Assembly: GCA_023388635.1 (NCBI GenBank)
Contig: JAEWFW010000019.1
Span: forward strand, 1-64,000
Source: Bacillota bacterium
GTDB lineage: Bacteria > Bacillota > Bacilli > Desulfuribacillales > Desulfuribacillaceae
Direction of reading: 5' to 3'
Length of the DNA: 64,000 nt
Made by a program: the position numbers and the translations under genes. Positions 50,344 through 59,669 of the stretch are shown here, one piece after another (the stretch's first letter is position 1; each line of letters begins with the position of its first letter). The notes under the pieces are model-generated. The model was not told where the DNA came from and did no database searches. It was given only the letters and a program-made list of their open reading frames with translations.

Positions 50344-50802
50344 GTGGCAATTCGCATTATCAGAAAGAATGATGATCCTGTTTTGAGGGAGATTTCTAAA
50401 CCGGTAAAGAATATTAATAAAAACCTTATAAAGCTGCTGGAAGATATGGCAGAGACGATGTATGACGCTGAGGGAGTGGGACTTGCAGCTCCACAGGTGG
50501 GTATCCTGAAAAGAGTTGTCGTCATTGATATAGGAGAAGGGCTGATAGAGTTGATCAACCCGGAAATCATTGAGTCACGCGGTGAGAAACTCGGCAGTGA
50601 AGGTTGCTTGAGCTTTCCCGGTTTGGCGGGCAAGGTATGCCGGGCGGAATACGTTAAGGTCAAAGCGCTGAATCGCGAAGGAGAAGAGTTCATCGTCGAA
50701 GGAGAAGGGTTCTTAGCGCGAGCATTTCAGCATGAAATTGATCATTTAAATGGCGTTGTATTTCTTGATTTGACCGATGAAGTTTACGAATCGAAAAAGT
50801 AG
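50344..50802 (+). CDS. def: Peptide deformylase
   Basis: 152 residues from GTG at 50344, with AGAGGTGA 5 bases upstream; the GTG at 50335 is part of that site. It removes the N-formyl group from nascent proteins. The three family motifs GVGLAAPQVG, EGCLSFPG and QHEIDHLNG hold the active-site Glu, Cys and two His metal ligands. It is 12 bases upstream of fmt, the matching formylation gene. Confidence 0.95.
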   Translation: MAIRIIRKNDDPVLREISKPVKNINKNLIKLLEDMAETMYDAEGVGLAAPQVGILKRVVVIDIGEGLIELINPEIIESRGEKLGSEGCLSFPGLAGKVCRAEYVKVKALNREGEEFIVEGEGFLARAFQHEIDHLNGVVFLDLTDEVYESKK

Positions 50803-50814
50803 GAGGTTGCACCA

Positions 50815-51810
50815 GTGCGCATTTTATTTATGGGAACTCCCGATTTTGCCGTACCGTGTTTGCGGGCATTGGTTGAAAATCAGTATAATGTAATTGGTGT
50901 CGTCACACAACCGGATCGTCCGAAAGGCAGAAAGCAGGTTTTGACGCCGCCGCCGGTGAAAATTGCCGCAGAAGCATTGGGTATTCCCGTGTATCAGCCG
51001 GAAAAGGTGTCGGCGCGGGAGCATGTCGAATTTTTTCAAACGCTGTCAATTGATCTCGTCATTACAGCGGCGTTTGGGCAATTGCTGTCAAAAGAATTTT
51101 TGGCGATTCCACGCTTAGGGTGCATTAATGTCCACGCGTCGTTATTGCCGAAATATAGGGGCGGGGCGCCGATTCATTGGTCGGTGATCAACGGAGAGAC
51201 AGAAACCGGCGTGACGATTATGTATATGGAAGAGAAGCTCGATGCCGGTGATATCCTGTCGCAGAAGAAAGTAGACATCGAATTTACGGATACGACGGGG
51301 ATAGTTTATGAGAAAGTGACTCAGGCAGGGGCGCAACTTCTGATAGAGACATTGCCTGATCTGGTAACCGGTAAGTTGACTCCTGTTAAACAGAATCAGG
51401 CGATGGCGACGTTTGCCTATAATATCCGCAGACAGGATGAAGCCATCGATTGGAACAAAGATGCGTTCGCTATCTACAATCAAATTCGCGGATTATCGCC
51501 GTGGCCGGGTGCCTACACGACGGTACACGGGCAGATTCTGAAAGTACTATCGAGTGAAATATATGATGCTTCCGAACAGACGGAAATAGGGACAGAGGAT
51601 GTCCAAACAGAAAGCGCACAAACAGGCATACAAGACGCACAAGCAGGTGAAATTGTCGGATTTACCCGCAAAGGTCCTGTCATTTTGACAGGCAATGGTC
51701 AGATTGTTTTGACGCAAGTACAGCCGGCGGGCAAAAAAATGATTTCCGGTGTCGATTATGTCAATAGTGGGAAAATTCGCATCGGTGACCTGTTGGCAGC
51801 AGAGAGATGA
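50815..51810 (+). CDS. fmt: Methionyl-tRNA formyltransferase
   Basis: 331 residues from GTG at 50815, with AGGAGGT upstream. It formylates initiator Met-tRNA using 10-formyl-THF. MRILFMGTPDFAVPCLRAL, PDRPKGRKQ, INVHASLLPKYRGGAPIHW (catalytic Asn/His) and QIRGLSPWPGAYT are family signatures. In the C-terminal domain there is a polar insert of about 28 residues rich in Gln, Thr, Glu and Ala (from 51570 to 51645), before GEIVGFTRKGPVIL. This insert is not typical of the family and has a repetitive look (EQTE, VQTESAQT, IQDAQA). Confidence 0.95.
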   Translation: MRILFMGTPDFAVPCLRALVENQYNVIGVVTQPDRPKGRKQVLTPPPVKIAAEALGIPVYQPEKVSAREHVEFFQTLSIDLVITAAFGQLLSKEFLAIPRLGCINVHASLLPKYRGGAPIHWSVINGETETGVTIMYMEEKLDAGDILSQKKVDIEFTDTTGIVYEKVTQAGAQLLIETLPDLVTGKLTPVKQNQAMATFAYNIRRQDEAIDWNKDAFAIYNQIRGLSPWPGAYTTVHGQILKVLSSEIYDASEQTEIGTEDVQTESAQTGIQDAQAGEIVGFTRKGPVILTGNGQIVLTQVQPAGKKMISGVDYVNSGKIRIGDLLAAER

Positions 51811-51826
51811 ACAGTGGACAGTGAGG

Positions 51827-51939
51827 TTAAACGGAGCAAAGTCGTTTAATAGCGGAAAGTAATCGTTGAGCGGAGCAGAGTTGTTTAATAGCGGAAAGAA
51901 TCGTTAAACGGAGCAGAATATGTTTAACGGTGAAAGCGG
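51827..51939. repeat. Three imperfect tandem repeats between fmt and DUF116 gene
   Basis: Units of 39, 38 and 36 bases (51827-51865, 51866-51903, 51904-51939). Each has the form TTAAACGGAGCA-AG then GTTTAA-AGCGGAAAG. TTAAAC and GTTTAA are complementary, so each unit can form a short hairpin. The DUF116 ribosome site follows directly. Confidence 0.75.
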
Positions 51940-51952
51940 AAGGGAGGATACG

Positions 51953-52720
51953 ATGGACAACCATTCATATGCACCGAAAAGAATTTTTCTCGGATTGATT
52001 TTGTCAATTATCATGATCTTTGGTGTGGCAATCTATTATTTATGGCATCTCAGTGCCCATCAGGATCAGCAGATGTATCGCACGATTTTGACAGGTCTGA
52101 TCGTGTTCGGATTTTTTTTATTAGGTATTGGCGCTTTAGTACTGGGCGGTATGGTAGTCACGATTATTCGCTCGAAGACGTTTTCATTGCCGCTTTTACA
52201 GAATTTGATGCGTTTTACGCTCGGACAATTCTTTCCGCTCGTTTTACAAATGGGCAAAGTATTTCGCATTAAAAAATATCATATTATGCAATCCTTTATC
52301 CAAGTCAATAATCAAATGGTGCTGGCGAAGAAAATTAAAGCAGAGGCTGATCAAATATTGATCCTGCTGCCACACTGCATCCAGGAAGCCGATTGTAAAT
52401 ATAAAATAACCCGAGATATTAATAACTGTAAACAGTGTGGAAAGTGCTCGGTCAGTGAATTATTAGATTTGTCCCGTGCACTCGGTGTGAAAATGCATGT
52501 TGCGACAGGTGGGACATTGGCGCGTCAGATCGTCAAATCGATTAGACCGAAGGTCATCATTGCCGTCGCGTGTGAAAGAGATCTGGTCAGCGGCATTATT
52601 GACAGTATGCCTTTGCCTGTTCTGGGAGTGCTGAATGTGCGACCGAATGGTCCGTGCTTTAATACAAGCGTTGTCATTGAAGACGTTGAGCAGGCTGTCA
52701 AGACATTTACCACAGCATGA
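51953..52720 (+). CDS. DUF116 family protein
   Basis: 255 residues from ATG at 51953, with GGGAGGA 5-6 bases upstream; the ATG at 51920 lies before that site. Two membrane helices (residues about 9-30 and 44-72) precede a soluble domain. That domain is rich in cysteines: LLPHCIQEADCKYK, NNCKQCGKCSV and AVACERDLVSG, with further Cys in NGPCFN. DUF116 is uncharacterised; the CxxCGxC block suggests an iron-sulfur or zinc site (inference). The gene is inserted between fmt and rsmB, a place it also holds in several Clostridia (from memory). Confidence 0.85.
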   Translation: MDNHSYAPKRIFLGLILSIIMIFGVAIYYLWHLSAHQDQQMYRTILTGLIVFGFFLLGIGALVLGGMVVTIIRSKTFSLPLLQNLMRFTLGQFFPLVLQMGKVFRIKKYHIMQSFIQVNNQMVLAKKIKAEADQILILLPHCIQEADCKYKITRDINNCKQCGKCSVSELLDLSRALGVKMHVATGGTLARQIVKSIRPKVIIAVACERDLVSGIIDSMPLPVLGVLNVRPNGPCFNTSVVIEDVEQAVKTFTTA

Positions 52721-52801
52721 TGGTGGCAAAATAGAGCGAAACAATAAGAGGAATAATAAGTGTAACAATAAGTGAAACAAAAAATATTTGGAGTGGAACG
52801 G

Positions 52802-54181
52802 ATGAACAAAAAAAGTCAGACAAAGCATGCTGCCGAATATGCGGTGAGTGCGCGGGAAATTGCAATCGATATTTTGACGAATATCGAGCAGAATCAAGCA
52901 TTTAGCAATCTGCTCTTACAACAAGAGCTGCGTCGCAGTGAACTCGATATCCGAGACAGGGCTCTAACGACGGAGTTGGTTTATGGTACATTGCAGAGAC
53001 AGAATACACTGGACTATGTTGCAGATTTTTTCATGAAAAAGCGGACGGTCGCGGAGCTTGAGCCTTGGGTGCGTCAATTATTGCGCATTTCCATTTATCA
53101 AGCGCGCTATTTGGACAAGATTCCTGATCGCGCTATTGTTTTCGAGGCAGTTGAAATTGCGAAAAGGCGCGGACATCAAGGGATCGCTTCCTTTATCAAC
53201 GGTGTGATCCGCAATATACTGCGCAGTCCCGAGATGCCGGAAATACCTGACAGCCAAGTTGATCCACTGCAACACATAGCTTTGACATATTCTCTGCCGA
53301 ACTGGCTGGTGGAACTGTGGCTGCGTCAATACTCTGGAGAGCAATTAACGGCATTTCTACAGCACACGCATACAGCGCCGCCGTTTACAGTACGCCGGAA
53401 CCGCTTGAAGTCTGACAGAGAAGCTTTTGAAGCAAAACTGGATCAAGCAGGTATTCCTTGGCAAAAAAGCGTGCATATTGATGAAGCGTATTATTTACGA
53501 GATATCGGCGATGTAGCGCAAAACAGTATGTTTCAGGCGGGAGATTTTTCTGTTCAAGATGAAAGTTCGATGTTGGTCGCTAAGGTGCTCAATCCGTTTC
53601 CGCAAGCGCAGATTTTGGATGCCTGTGCGGCGCCGGGTGGGAAAACGACCCATATAGCGGAATTGCAGAACGACCTGGGGGAAATTGCCGCCAATGATTT
53701 GTATCCTCATCGAGTGACTTTGATCGATGCTCTGGCGAAGCGCCTGGGGATTCAAAGTATTCGCACGAGCATCGGCGATTTTCTTGATTACAATGAACAG
53801 CGGACATTTGATTATGTAGTACTCGATGCCCCTTGTTCAGGACTGGGTGTCATGCGCAGAAAGCCGGAATTAAAGTGGAATTTGCGTAAAGAGACTATCA
53901 CATCACTCGTGACTCTACAGAATCAATTAATTCGTCATGCGGCTGGATTTGTCAAACGAGGGGGATATCTTGTATACTCTACTTGTACAATTAATCGCCC
54001 GGAGAATGAACGAGTGATCGAAGAGTTCCTAAAAGAGTTTCCCGATTTTGCGGGCGCAGATATTCGCGCTCAATTACCGGAAGCACTGCATGTACATATG
54101 AAAAACCCGTACAGTGTACAGGTTTTACCTCATTACATAAATTCGGACGGTTTTTATATAGCAAAATTAATTAAAAAATAA
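52802..54181 (+). CDS. rsmB: 16S rRNA m5C967 methyltransferase RsmB
   Basis: 459 residues from ATG at 52802, with TTGGAG 8 bases upstream; the in-frame GTG at 52772 has none. The N-terminal NusB-like RNA-binding domain (AREIAIDILTNIEQNQAFSN) is followed by the SAM-dependent domain: DACAAPGGKTTHIAEL, VVLDAPCSGLGVMRRKPE and YSTCTINRPENE, with the two catalytic cysteines in APCSG and STCT. It methylates C967 of 16S rRNA. Just upstream (52735-52775) is a low-complexity AACAATAAG-type run. Confidence 0.95.
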   Translation: MNKKSQTKHAAEYAVSAREIAIDILTNIEQNQAFSNLLLQQELRRSELDIRDRALTTELVYGTLQRQNTLDYVADFFMKKRTVAELEPWVRQLLRISIYQARYLDKIPDRAIVFEAVEIAKRRGHQGIASFINGVIRNILRSPEMPEIPDSQVDPLQHIALTYSLPNWLVELWLRQYSGEQLTAFLQHTHTAPPFTVRRNRLKSDREAFEAKLDQAGIPWQKSVHIDEAYYLRDIGDVAQNSMFQAGDFSVQDESSMLVAKVLNPFPQAQILDACAAPGGKTTHIAELQNDLGEIAANDLYPHRVTLIDALAKRLGIQSIRTSIGDFLDYNEQRTFDYVVLDAPCSGLGVMRRKPELKWNLRKETITSLVTLQNQLIRHAAGFVKRGGYLVYSTCTINRPENERVIEEFLKEFPDFAGADIRAQLPEALHVHMKNPYSVQVLPHYINSDGFYIAKLIKK

Positions 54182-54194
54182 CAGAGGTGTAACG

Positions 54195-55235
54195 GTGAAT
54201 CAATTGATATTTGGAGATTTTACGTTGGAAGAATTGGAACAAAAAGTGGCACAAATGGGTCAGCCCAAATTTCGTTCCACACAATTATTTGAGTGGATTT
54301 ATCAGAAGCGTGTCAGCCATTTTGAGCTGATGACAAATTTATCAAAATCCTTTAGAGACCAGTTGGAGCAGGAATTCCTGTATCCCGGTGTCAAACAGGT
54401 GGCAAAGCAAGTATCGCGCGACAAAACGGTCAAATGGTTACTGGAACTACCGGACGGAGCGCGCATTGAGACAGTTCTCATGCCGTCTTCCTATGGAAAC
54501 ACTGTCTGTGTCAGCTCGCAGGTCGGATGCAAGATGGGCTGTTCTTTTTGTGCGTCGACAATCGGAGGTATGGAAAGGAATCTAACTGCCGGCGAAATGG
54601 TTGAACAAGTACTGCACGCGCAGCGTTTTCTCGATTTCCAAAAAGAGCGTGTGAGTAATATCGTGATTATGGGTTCGGGAGAACCATTAGAAAATTACGA
54701 ACAGACGTTAAAGTTCATAGAAATCGTCAATCATGAAAAGGGGTTACATATCGGGCAACGTCACATCACGATTTCTACTTGCGGTATCGTGCCGCGGATG
54801 TACGATTTGATTGATGATGCACCGCAAGTGACGCTTTCTGTCTCTTTACATGCCACGAATGATAAGTTGCGCTCGGAAATTATGCCGATTAACCGAAAAT
54901 ACCGCCTCGTAGATATTATTCAGGCTTGTAGGGATATCGCGAGTATTACGAGAAGGAGAATCACGTTTGAGTACGCTTTGATGGCTGGGATTAACGATCA
55001 ATCGGTCCATGCACGAGAAATGGTGGCGTTGTTGACGGGCATGTTATGTCATGTCAACTTAATACCAGTCAATGTTGTAGAAGAGCGTGGCATAGAGCAA
55101 ACAAAAGCGGCAGATGTAGAAAAGTTCAAACAAATATTAGAGAACGGTGGTTTGTCTGTTACCGTCAGAAGAGAGCGCGGCGCTGATATAGCGGCGGCTT
55201 GCGGACAGTTGAGAGCGCAAGTAGCGAAACAATAG
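54195..55235 (+). CDS. rlmN: Dual-specificity 23S rRNA/tRNA m2A methyltransferase RlmN
   Basis: 346 residues from GTG at 54195, with AGAGGTGT upstream. This radical SAM enzyme methylates A2503 of 23S rRNA and A37 of tRNAs. Cluster cysteines are in VGCKMGCSFCAS (CX3CX2C). The mechanistic Cys is in AAACGQLRAQ near the C-terminus. VSSQVGC, GSGEPLENYE, and SLHATNDKLR are further signatures. It is 13 bases after rsmB. Confidence 0.96.
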   Translation: MNQLIFGDFTLEELEQKVAQMGQPKFRSTQLFEWIYQKRVSHFELMTNLSKSFRDQLEQEFLYPGVKQVAKQVSRDKTVKWLLELPDGARIETVLMPSSYGNTVCVSSQVGCKMGCSFCASTIGGMERNLTAGEMVEQVLHAQRFLDFQKERVSNIVIMGSGEPLENYEQTLKFIEIVNHEKGLHIGQRHITISTCGIVPRMYDLIDDAPQVTLSVSLHATNDKLRSEIMPINRKYRLVDIIQACRDIASITRRRITFEYALMAGINDQSVHAREMVALLTGMLCHVNLIPVNVVEERGIEQTKAADVEKFKQILENGGLSVTVRRERGADIAAACGQLRAQVAKQ

Positions 55236-55254
55236 CCGGAAAGTGGGGACTCGT

Positions 55255-56049
55255 ATGGAATGGGCTGCAAAAAGCGATGTGGGATTAGTACGCAAATCAA
55301 ATGAAGATAGCTATATAGTGAGAATTCAACCGAATAAGCAATCGGTGGCAATCGTCGCCGACGGCATGGGCGGGTATCAAGGGGGAAAAGTTGCCAGCGA
55401 TTTGACGGTCACGTCAATTATCGAAAGCATTGACCAGTTTTTTCCGGAAGATCGCGATGCAAGTTATTCGGAGATTGATATGACGTTCGTCATTAAACGG
55501 GCGATCAAGTATGCCAACGATAAGGTGTACAGCTTGTCACAGGATCATTTGGAATTGGCGGGCATGGGGACGACCGTTGTCACCGCCATCGTTTCCCAAG
55601 AGGAAGTCGTCGTCGGTCATGCGGGCGACAGCCGCGCGTATATCATTTCAGATGATCAGATCATGCAAATCACGACAGATCACTCGTTAGTCAATGAACT
55701 TGTCCATCAGGGGAAGATTTCTGAGGAGGAGGCATTGATTCACCCGCAGCGCCACATGATCACTCGGGCACTGGGAACAAGTCCTAATATTGAAGTCGAT
55801 ATTGGAAAATATGAGTGGGGAGCCAATGATATTTTATTGTTGTGTACTGACGGTTTAAGTGAAGTCGTCAGCCAGGAACAATTATTGCATGCATTGCATA
55901 ATGAGCCTTCACTCGATCAAGCTGTCACATGTCTGCTCAATAAAAGTCTAGAAGTTGGCGGCAAAGACAATATTACAATCGTCGCCATTAAAAATAGCGC
56001 AAGTGCGAATGTACATCAGGAAGGAGGGGATTGGCATGGTGTTGAATAA
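55255..56049 (+). CDS. prpC: PP2C-type protein phosphatase Stp/PrpC
   Basis: 264 residues from ATG at 55255, after GTGGGGA. It dephosphorylates Ser/Thr targets of PrkC. The metal-binding motifs are KSNEDSY, VADGMGGYQGG, GHAGDSRAYII, TTDHSLVNEL, LCTDGLSE and GGKDNITIV. Its 3' end overlaps the prkC start by 14 bases, the usual arrangement of this kinase/phosphatase pair. Confidence 0.95.
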   Translation: MEWAAKSDVGLVRKSNEDSYIVRIQPNKQSVAIVADGMGGYQGGKVASDLTVTSIIESIDQFFPEDRDASYSEIDMTFVIKRAIKYANDKVYSLSQDHLELAGMGTTVVTAIVSQEEVVVGHAGDSRAYIISDDQIMQITTDHSLVNELVHQGKISEEEALIHPQRHMITRALGTSPNIEVDIGKYEWGANDILLLCTDGLSEVVSQEQLLHALHNEPSLDQAVTCLLNKSLEVGGKDNITIVAIKNSASANVHQEGGDWHGVE

Positions 56050-58036
56050 TAAGAACCTTGGTGGCAGATATATATTGCTTGAGAAAGTCGGCGGCGGCGG
56101 TATGGCTGTAGTATATAAGGCGACGGATACGATTTTGAATCGTACGGTAGCTATTAAGCTTTTGCGCAGCGAATTTTCCAATGATCCGGAATTTGTCAAG
56201 AATTTCGAAAATGAAGCACAGTCTGCCGCGAGTCTATCCCATCCGAATGTGGTCAATATTTTTGATGTAGGAAAAGATCAAGAAGATCATTATATTGTCA
56301 TGGAATACATAGAGGGCAAGACACTGAAAGAGGTTATCCAGGAAAGAGCACCCTTATCGAGTTCCGAAGTCGTGGAGATTGCCAAACAAATTTGCGATGC
56401 TTTAGATCACGCACATCAGAATCATATTATTCATCGTGATATTAAACCACACAATATCATGATCAATAAATTCGGGCGGATTAAAGTGACCGATTTTGGG
56501 ATCGCGCGTGCCGTCACATCTTCGACGATTACGTACCAGGCGGATTCCGTGCTCGGTTCTGTACATTATTTTTCACCGGAGCAGGCACGCGGTGGAATTG
56601 CGTCGGCATCGTCCGATATTTATTCACTCGGCGTCGTTATGTATGAGATGCTCACGGGAAAATTGCCGTTTTCCGGAGAGAGTCCGATTAGCATTGCCTT
56701 GAAGCACTTGCAGGATGAGCTGACAGAGCCGTCTATTTATAATCGTGATATACCGAGCAATTTAGAGAACATCGTCTTGCGTACATTGGCGAAGAACCCG
56801 TTGCAGCGTTATGAAACGGCGGAGCAGATGTTGAAAGATTTGAAGATCGCATTGAATAGCCAGCATAAAATACCGCGCATTTATGAAGTTGATGAGCAGG
56901 GAGAGCCGACAAAAGTCATTCCGATCATCAAAGCCAGTGATTTCAAAACCAATGAGGAAAAACTTAAGAAAAAGCCGCCAACGCCGGAGTACCGTACACC
57001 GCTGCGCGGTGATCGACATCGGACGGCTGAGCCAGCGGATGTTGAAGAGGAAGAAGAAGTGAGTATTTTCGAAAAAACGAGCTTTCGTATCGGCTTAATT
57101 ATAGCGTTTTTGGCCGCATTAGGCATGATTTCTATATATGTTTACAATTCGGTCGTCGATATTTTATATGTTCCGGAAGTGCAAATCCCCACAGTTACGG
57201 GTGAGCCTTTGGGTGATGCAATTCTCAAATTGAATGAAAGCGGTTTTCTAGCAGAAAATATTGTCGAGATATCGGTGAAGGATCCGGAAGTGCCGGAAGG
57301 ATATGTCGTGCGTCAAGATCCGGAAGCCGATACGACGGTCAAAGTCACATATTCTCCGATTAATCTGTATGTCAGCGAAGGCAAAGAAAAAACGCCGATG
57401 CCGGAATTGATCGGCAAGAGTGTGTCGCAGGCGAAAGTATTATTGAATCAATTGGGAATTGAATTTGAAATTAAAGAAGAGCATCGGGACAATGTTGCCG
57501 CCGGACAAGTGTATGACCAAATACCTTACCCGGAAGCAGAAATTGTCGCCGATGAAGTGCAAGCGGTTTTGTATGTGAGTAAAGGGCAGCAGTCATTTGC
57601 TATGCCGAATTTAGTATCGAAGACCATTAATGAAGCAGAAGCGATTCTTAAAGAAAAACAGCTTGTCAGAGGCACGATCCACAATGACCCAAGCTATACG
57701 ATTCCTAAGGGACAAGTCACACGCCAAGAGCCTTATCAGGAGAATGCCGAGGTCGCTCCTGGGGAAATTATTGATTTGTGGGTGTCCAGCGGATATCCTG
57801 CCGATGCAAAACTTGTCGAAGAAGTGATTTTGGTACAGCCAAGTCAACAGGGAGAGCCCACAGATGTCGTCATTCGTGTGAACGATGCCCGTGGCAATGA
57901 TCAAGTGTATTTCCAAGAGACGATTACCGAGGAAATGACATTCCATGTACAGCTCGTGCTGGCACCGAATACGTTTGGGAACGTTGAAGTGTATTTGAAC
58001 GGAGTTTTTGCAGACACTAGAGCGGTATCATATTAA
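56036..58036 (+). CDS. prkC: PASTA-domain Ser/Thr kinase PrkC
   Basis: 666 residues from ATG at 56036, with AAGGAGGGG 7 bases upstream. The cytosolic kinase (residues about 10-270) has VGGGGMAVVYKA, VAIKLL, HRDIKPHNIM and VTDFGIARA. A charged linker precedes one membrane helix (about 350-373). Three external PASTA repeats follow (about 382-580), recognisable by MPELIGKSVSQAKVLL, FAMPNLVSKTINEAEAIL and their GQVYDQ/GQVTRQ halves. The last 75 residues form another beta-rich segment. PrkC senses muropeptides or lipid II and acts in growth control and spore germination. Confidence 0.95.
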   Translation: MVLNNKNLGGRYILLEKVGGGGMAVVYKATDTILNRTVAIKLLRSEFSNDPEFVKNFENEAQSAASLSHPNVVNIFDVGKDQEDHYIVMEYIEGKTLKEVIQERAPLSSSEVVEIAKQICDALDHAHQNHIIHRDIKPHNIMINKFGRIKVTDFGIARAVTSSTITYQADSVLGSVHYFSPEQARGGIASASSDIYSLGVVMYEMLTGKLPFSGESPISIALKHLQDELTEPSIYNRDIPSNLENIVLRTLAKNPLQRYETAEQMLKDLKIALNSQHKIPRIYEVDEQGEPTKVIPIIKASDFKTNEEKLKKKPPTPEYRTPLRGDRHRTAEPADVEEEEEVSIFEKTSFRIGLIIAFLAALGMISIYVYNSVVDILYVPEVQIPTVTGEPLGDAILKLNESGFLAENIVEISVKDPEVPEGYVVRQDPEADTTVKVTYSPINLYVSEGKEKTPMPELIGKSVSQAKVLLNQLGIEFEIKEEHRDNVAAGQVYDQIPYPEAEIVADEVQAVLYVSKGQQSFAMPNLVSKTINEAEAILKEKQLVRGTIHNDPSYTIPKGQVTRQEPYQENAEVAPGEIIDLWVSSGYPADAKLVEEVILVQPSQQGEPTDVVIRVNDARGNDQVYFQETITEEMTFHVQLVLAPNTFGNVEVYLNGVFADTRAVSY

Positions 58037-58050
58037 TATGATACCGTTTT
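58023..58050 (+). terminator. Perfect 24-bp palindrome over the prkC stop codon, terminator-like
   Basis: CGGTATCATATT/AATATGATACCG (58023-58046) is perfectly symmetrical and is followed by TTTT. The prkC stop TAA (58034-58036) lies at its centre. It could attenuate read-through into rsgA or act as a protein-binding site; the T-run is short. Confidence 0.6.
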
Positions 58051-58072
58051 CTGCGGATAGGGAGAGATAATT

Positions 58073-58969
58073 TTGCCAAGAGGAACGATTATTAAAGCAC
58101 TCAGTGGATTTTTCTACGTGCAGGACGAACATACGCAACAAGTGTATCAATGTAAGGGCAGAGGCATATTGAAAAAGAACAATGTGTCTCCACTCGTCGG
58201 AGATTTTGTCACTTATACACCAACGACCCATTGCGAAGGAATGATTGAAGAAATTGAGCCACGCAAAAACGAATTTTTTCGACCGAAAGTGGCAAACGTC
58301 GATCAAGTGATCCAAGTATTTACCTTTAAAAGACCGGAATGGAATCAAAGGCTGTTAGACCGTTTTATTGTCATGGCGGAATCGGTCCATGTCGATTCGG
58401 TGATTGTGATTAATAAAGCCGATTTGCTGACAGATGCAGATAGAGCATTGGCGGAGAATCGTCAGAAGCTGTATGAGAGCATGGGGTACACAGTGCTGTT
58501 TGTATCGACACAGGAGGATATCGGGAAGCGGGAACTACAGGATGTTTTAGCTGGGAAAATATCGATGTTTTCCGGACAGTCGGGTGTCGGAAAATCTAGC
58601 CTGCTCAATTATTTAGAACCGGGGCTACAGCTTCGCACAGCCGATATCAGCGACAAATTGGGCAGGGGGAAGCATACGACTAGCCATGTGGAGCTATTTT
58701 CGCTTTGCAGCGGCGGATTTCTTGTCGATACACCGGGGTTCGGGCAGATTACGTTGAATTTTATAGAAGATATACAATTGCTGGCGAGTCTTTTTAGAGA
58801 GATTTCTGCCGCCGGACAGCAGTGCAAGTATCGCGGCTGTACGCATCTCACCGAAGATGGCTGTCATGTAATTCAGCAAGTGGAGGACGGGCAGATTGAT
58901 CGACTGCGTTATCAGCATTATGTAGAACTTGTCAGCGAATTAAAAGAACATAGTAAAAATAAATACTAG
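58073..58969 (+). CDS. rsgA: Ribosome small-subunit biogenesis GTPase RsgA
   Basis: 298 residues from TTG at 58073, with GGGAGAG about 8 bases upstream. It is a circularly permuted GTPase that matures the 30S subunit. The order is OB fold, then NKADLL (G4), SGQSGVGKSSLLN (G1), and DTPGFGQI (G3). The zinc site CKYRGCTHLTEDGCHV completes the identification. Its place after prkC is conserved. Confidence 0.95.
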   Translation: MPRGTIIKALSGFFYVQDEHTQQVYQCKGRGILKKNNVSPLVGDFVTYTPTTHCEGMIEEIEPRKNEFFRPKVANVDQVIQVFTFKRPEWNQRLLDRFIVMAESVHVDSVIVINKADLLTDADRALAENRQKLYESMGYTVLFVSTQEDIGKRELQDVLAGKISMFSGQSGVGKSSLLNYLEPGLQLRTADISDKLGRGKHTTSHVELFSLCSGGFLVDTPGFGQITLNFIEDIQLLASLFREISAAGQQCKYRGCTHLTEDGCHVIQQVEDGQIDRLRYQHYVELVSELKEHSKNKY

Positions 58970-59009
58970 TACAGTAAAAATAACAGCAAGCGAGAAAGGG
59001 AGAGTATTG

Positions 59010-59669
59010 ATGAACAAAATACAAATTGCACCTTCGATTCTGTCGGCAGATTTTGCCCGGCTGGGACAGGAAATCGAAACGGTTGGACGCGCAGGAGCCG
59101 ATATGATTCATATTGACGTGATGGACGGGCACTATGTGCCGAATATTACAATCGGTCCGCTCGTGGTGAAATCGATCCGACCGATCAGCCAATTGATATT
59201 TGATGTGCACTTGATGATCGAGCATGCCGATCGTTATATTGCTGATTTCGTACAGGCGGGAGCCGACATTATTACAGTGCACGCCGAAGCCTGTACCCAT
59301 TTGCATCGCACGGTGCAGTTGATTAAACAGCATAATATTAAGGCAGGGGTAGCATTGAATCCGGCAACGCCTGTATCGGTATTAGAGCATGTGCTGGATG
59401 ATTTGGATATGGTGCTTGTGATGTCGGTCAATCCGGGATTCGGAGGACAGTCTTTTATTGAAAGTGCATTGCCGAAAATTCAACAATTGCGCGGGATGAT
59501 CGAAGTGAGAAAGTTAGCCACCGATATTCAGGTTGACGGGGGCATTAATGAAAAGACGGCAAAGGGTGTCGTAGAGGCGGGAGCCAATATTCTCGTCGCC
59601 GGTTCCTATTTATTTGGAAAGCAAGATATTGCCGAAAGGATTGAATTATTGCGTGGAAACCTCGGTTAA
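59010..59669 (+). CDS. rpe: Ribulose-phosphate 3-epimerase
   Basis: 219 residues from ATG at 59010, with AAGGGAGAG upstream; a TTG three bases earlier is possible. It interconverts ribulose-5-phosphate and xylulose-5-phosphate. IAPSILSADFARLGQEI, IHIDVMDGHYVPNITIGP, FDVHLMIEHAD, VMSVNPGFGGQSFIESALPK and QVDGGINEKT carry the metal ligands and catalytic Asp residues. It overlaps thiN by 17 bases. Confidence 0.96.
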   Translation: MNKIQIAPSILSADFARLGQEIETVGRAGADMIHIDVMDGHYVPNITIGPLVVKSIRPISQLIFDVHLMIEHADRYIADFVQAGADIITVHAEACTHLHRTVQLIKQHNIKAGVALNPATPVSVLEHVLDDLDMVLVMSVNPGFGGQSFIESALPKIQQLRGMIEVRKLATDIQVDGGINEKTAKGVVEAGANILVAGSYLFGKQDIAERIELLRGNLG

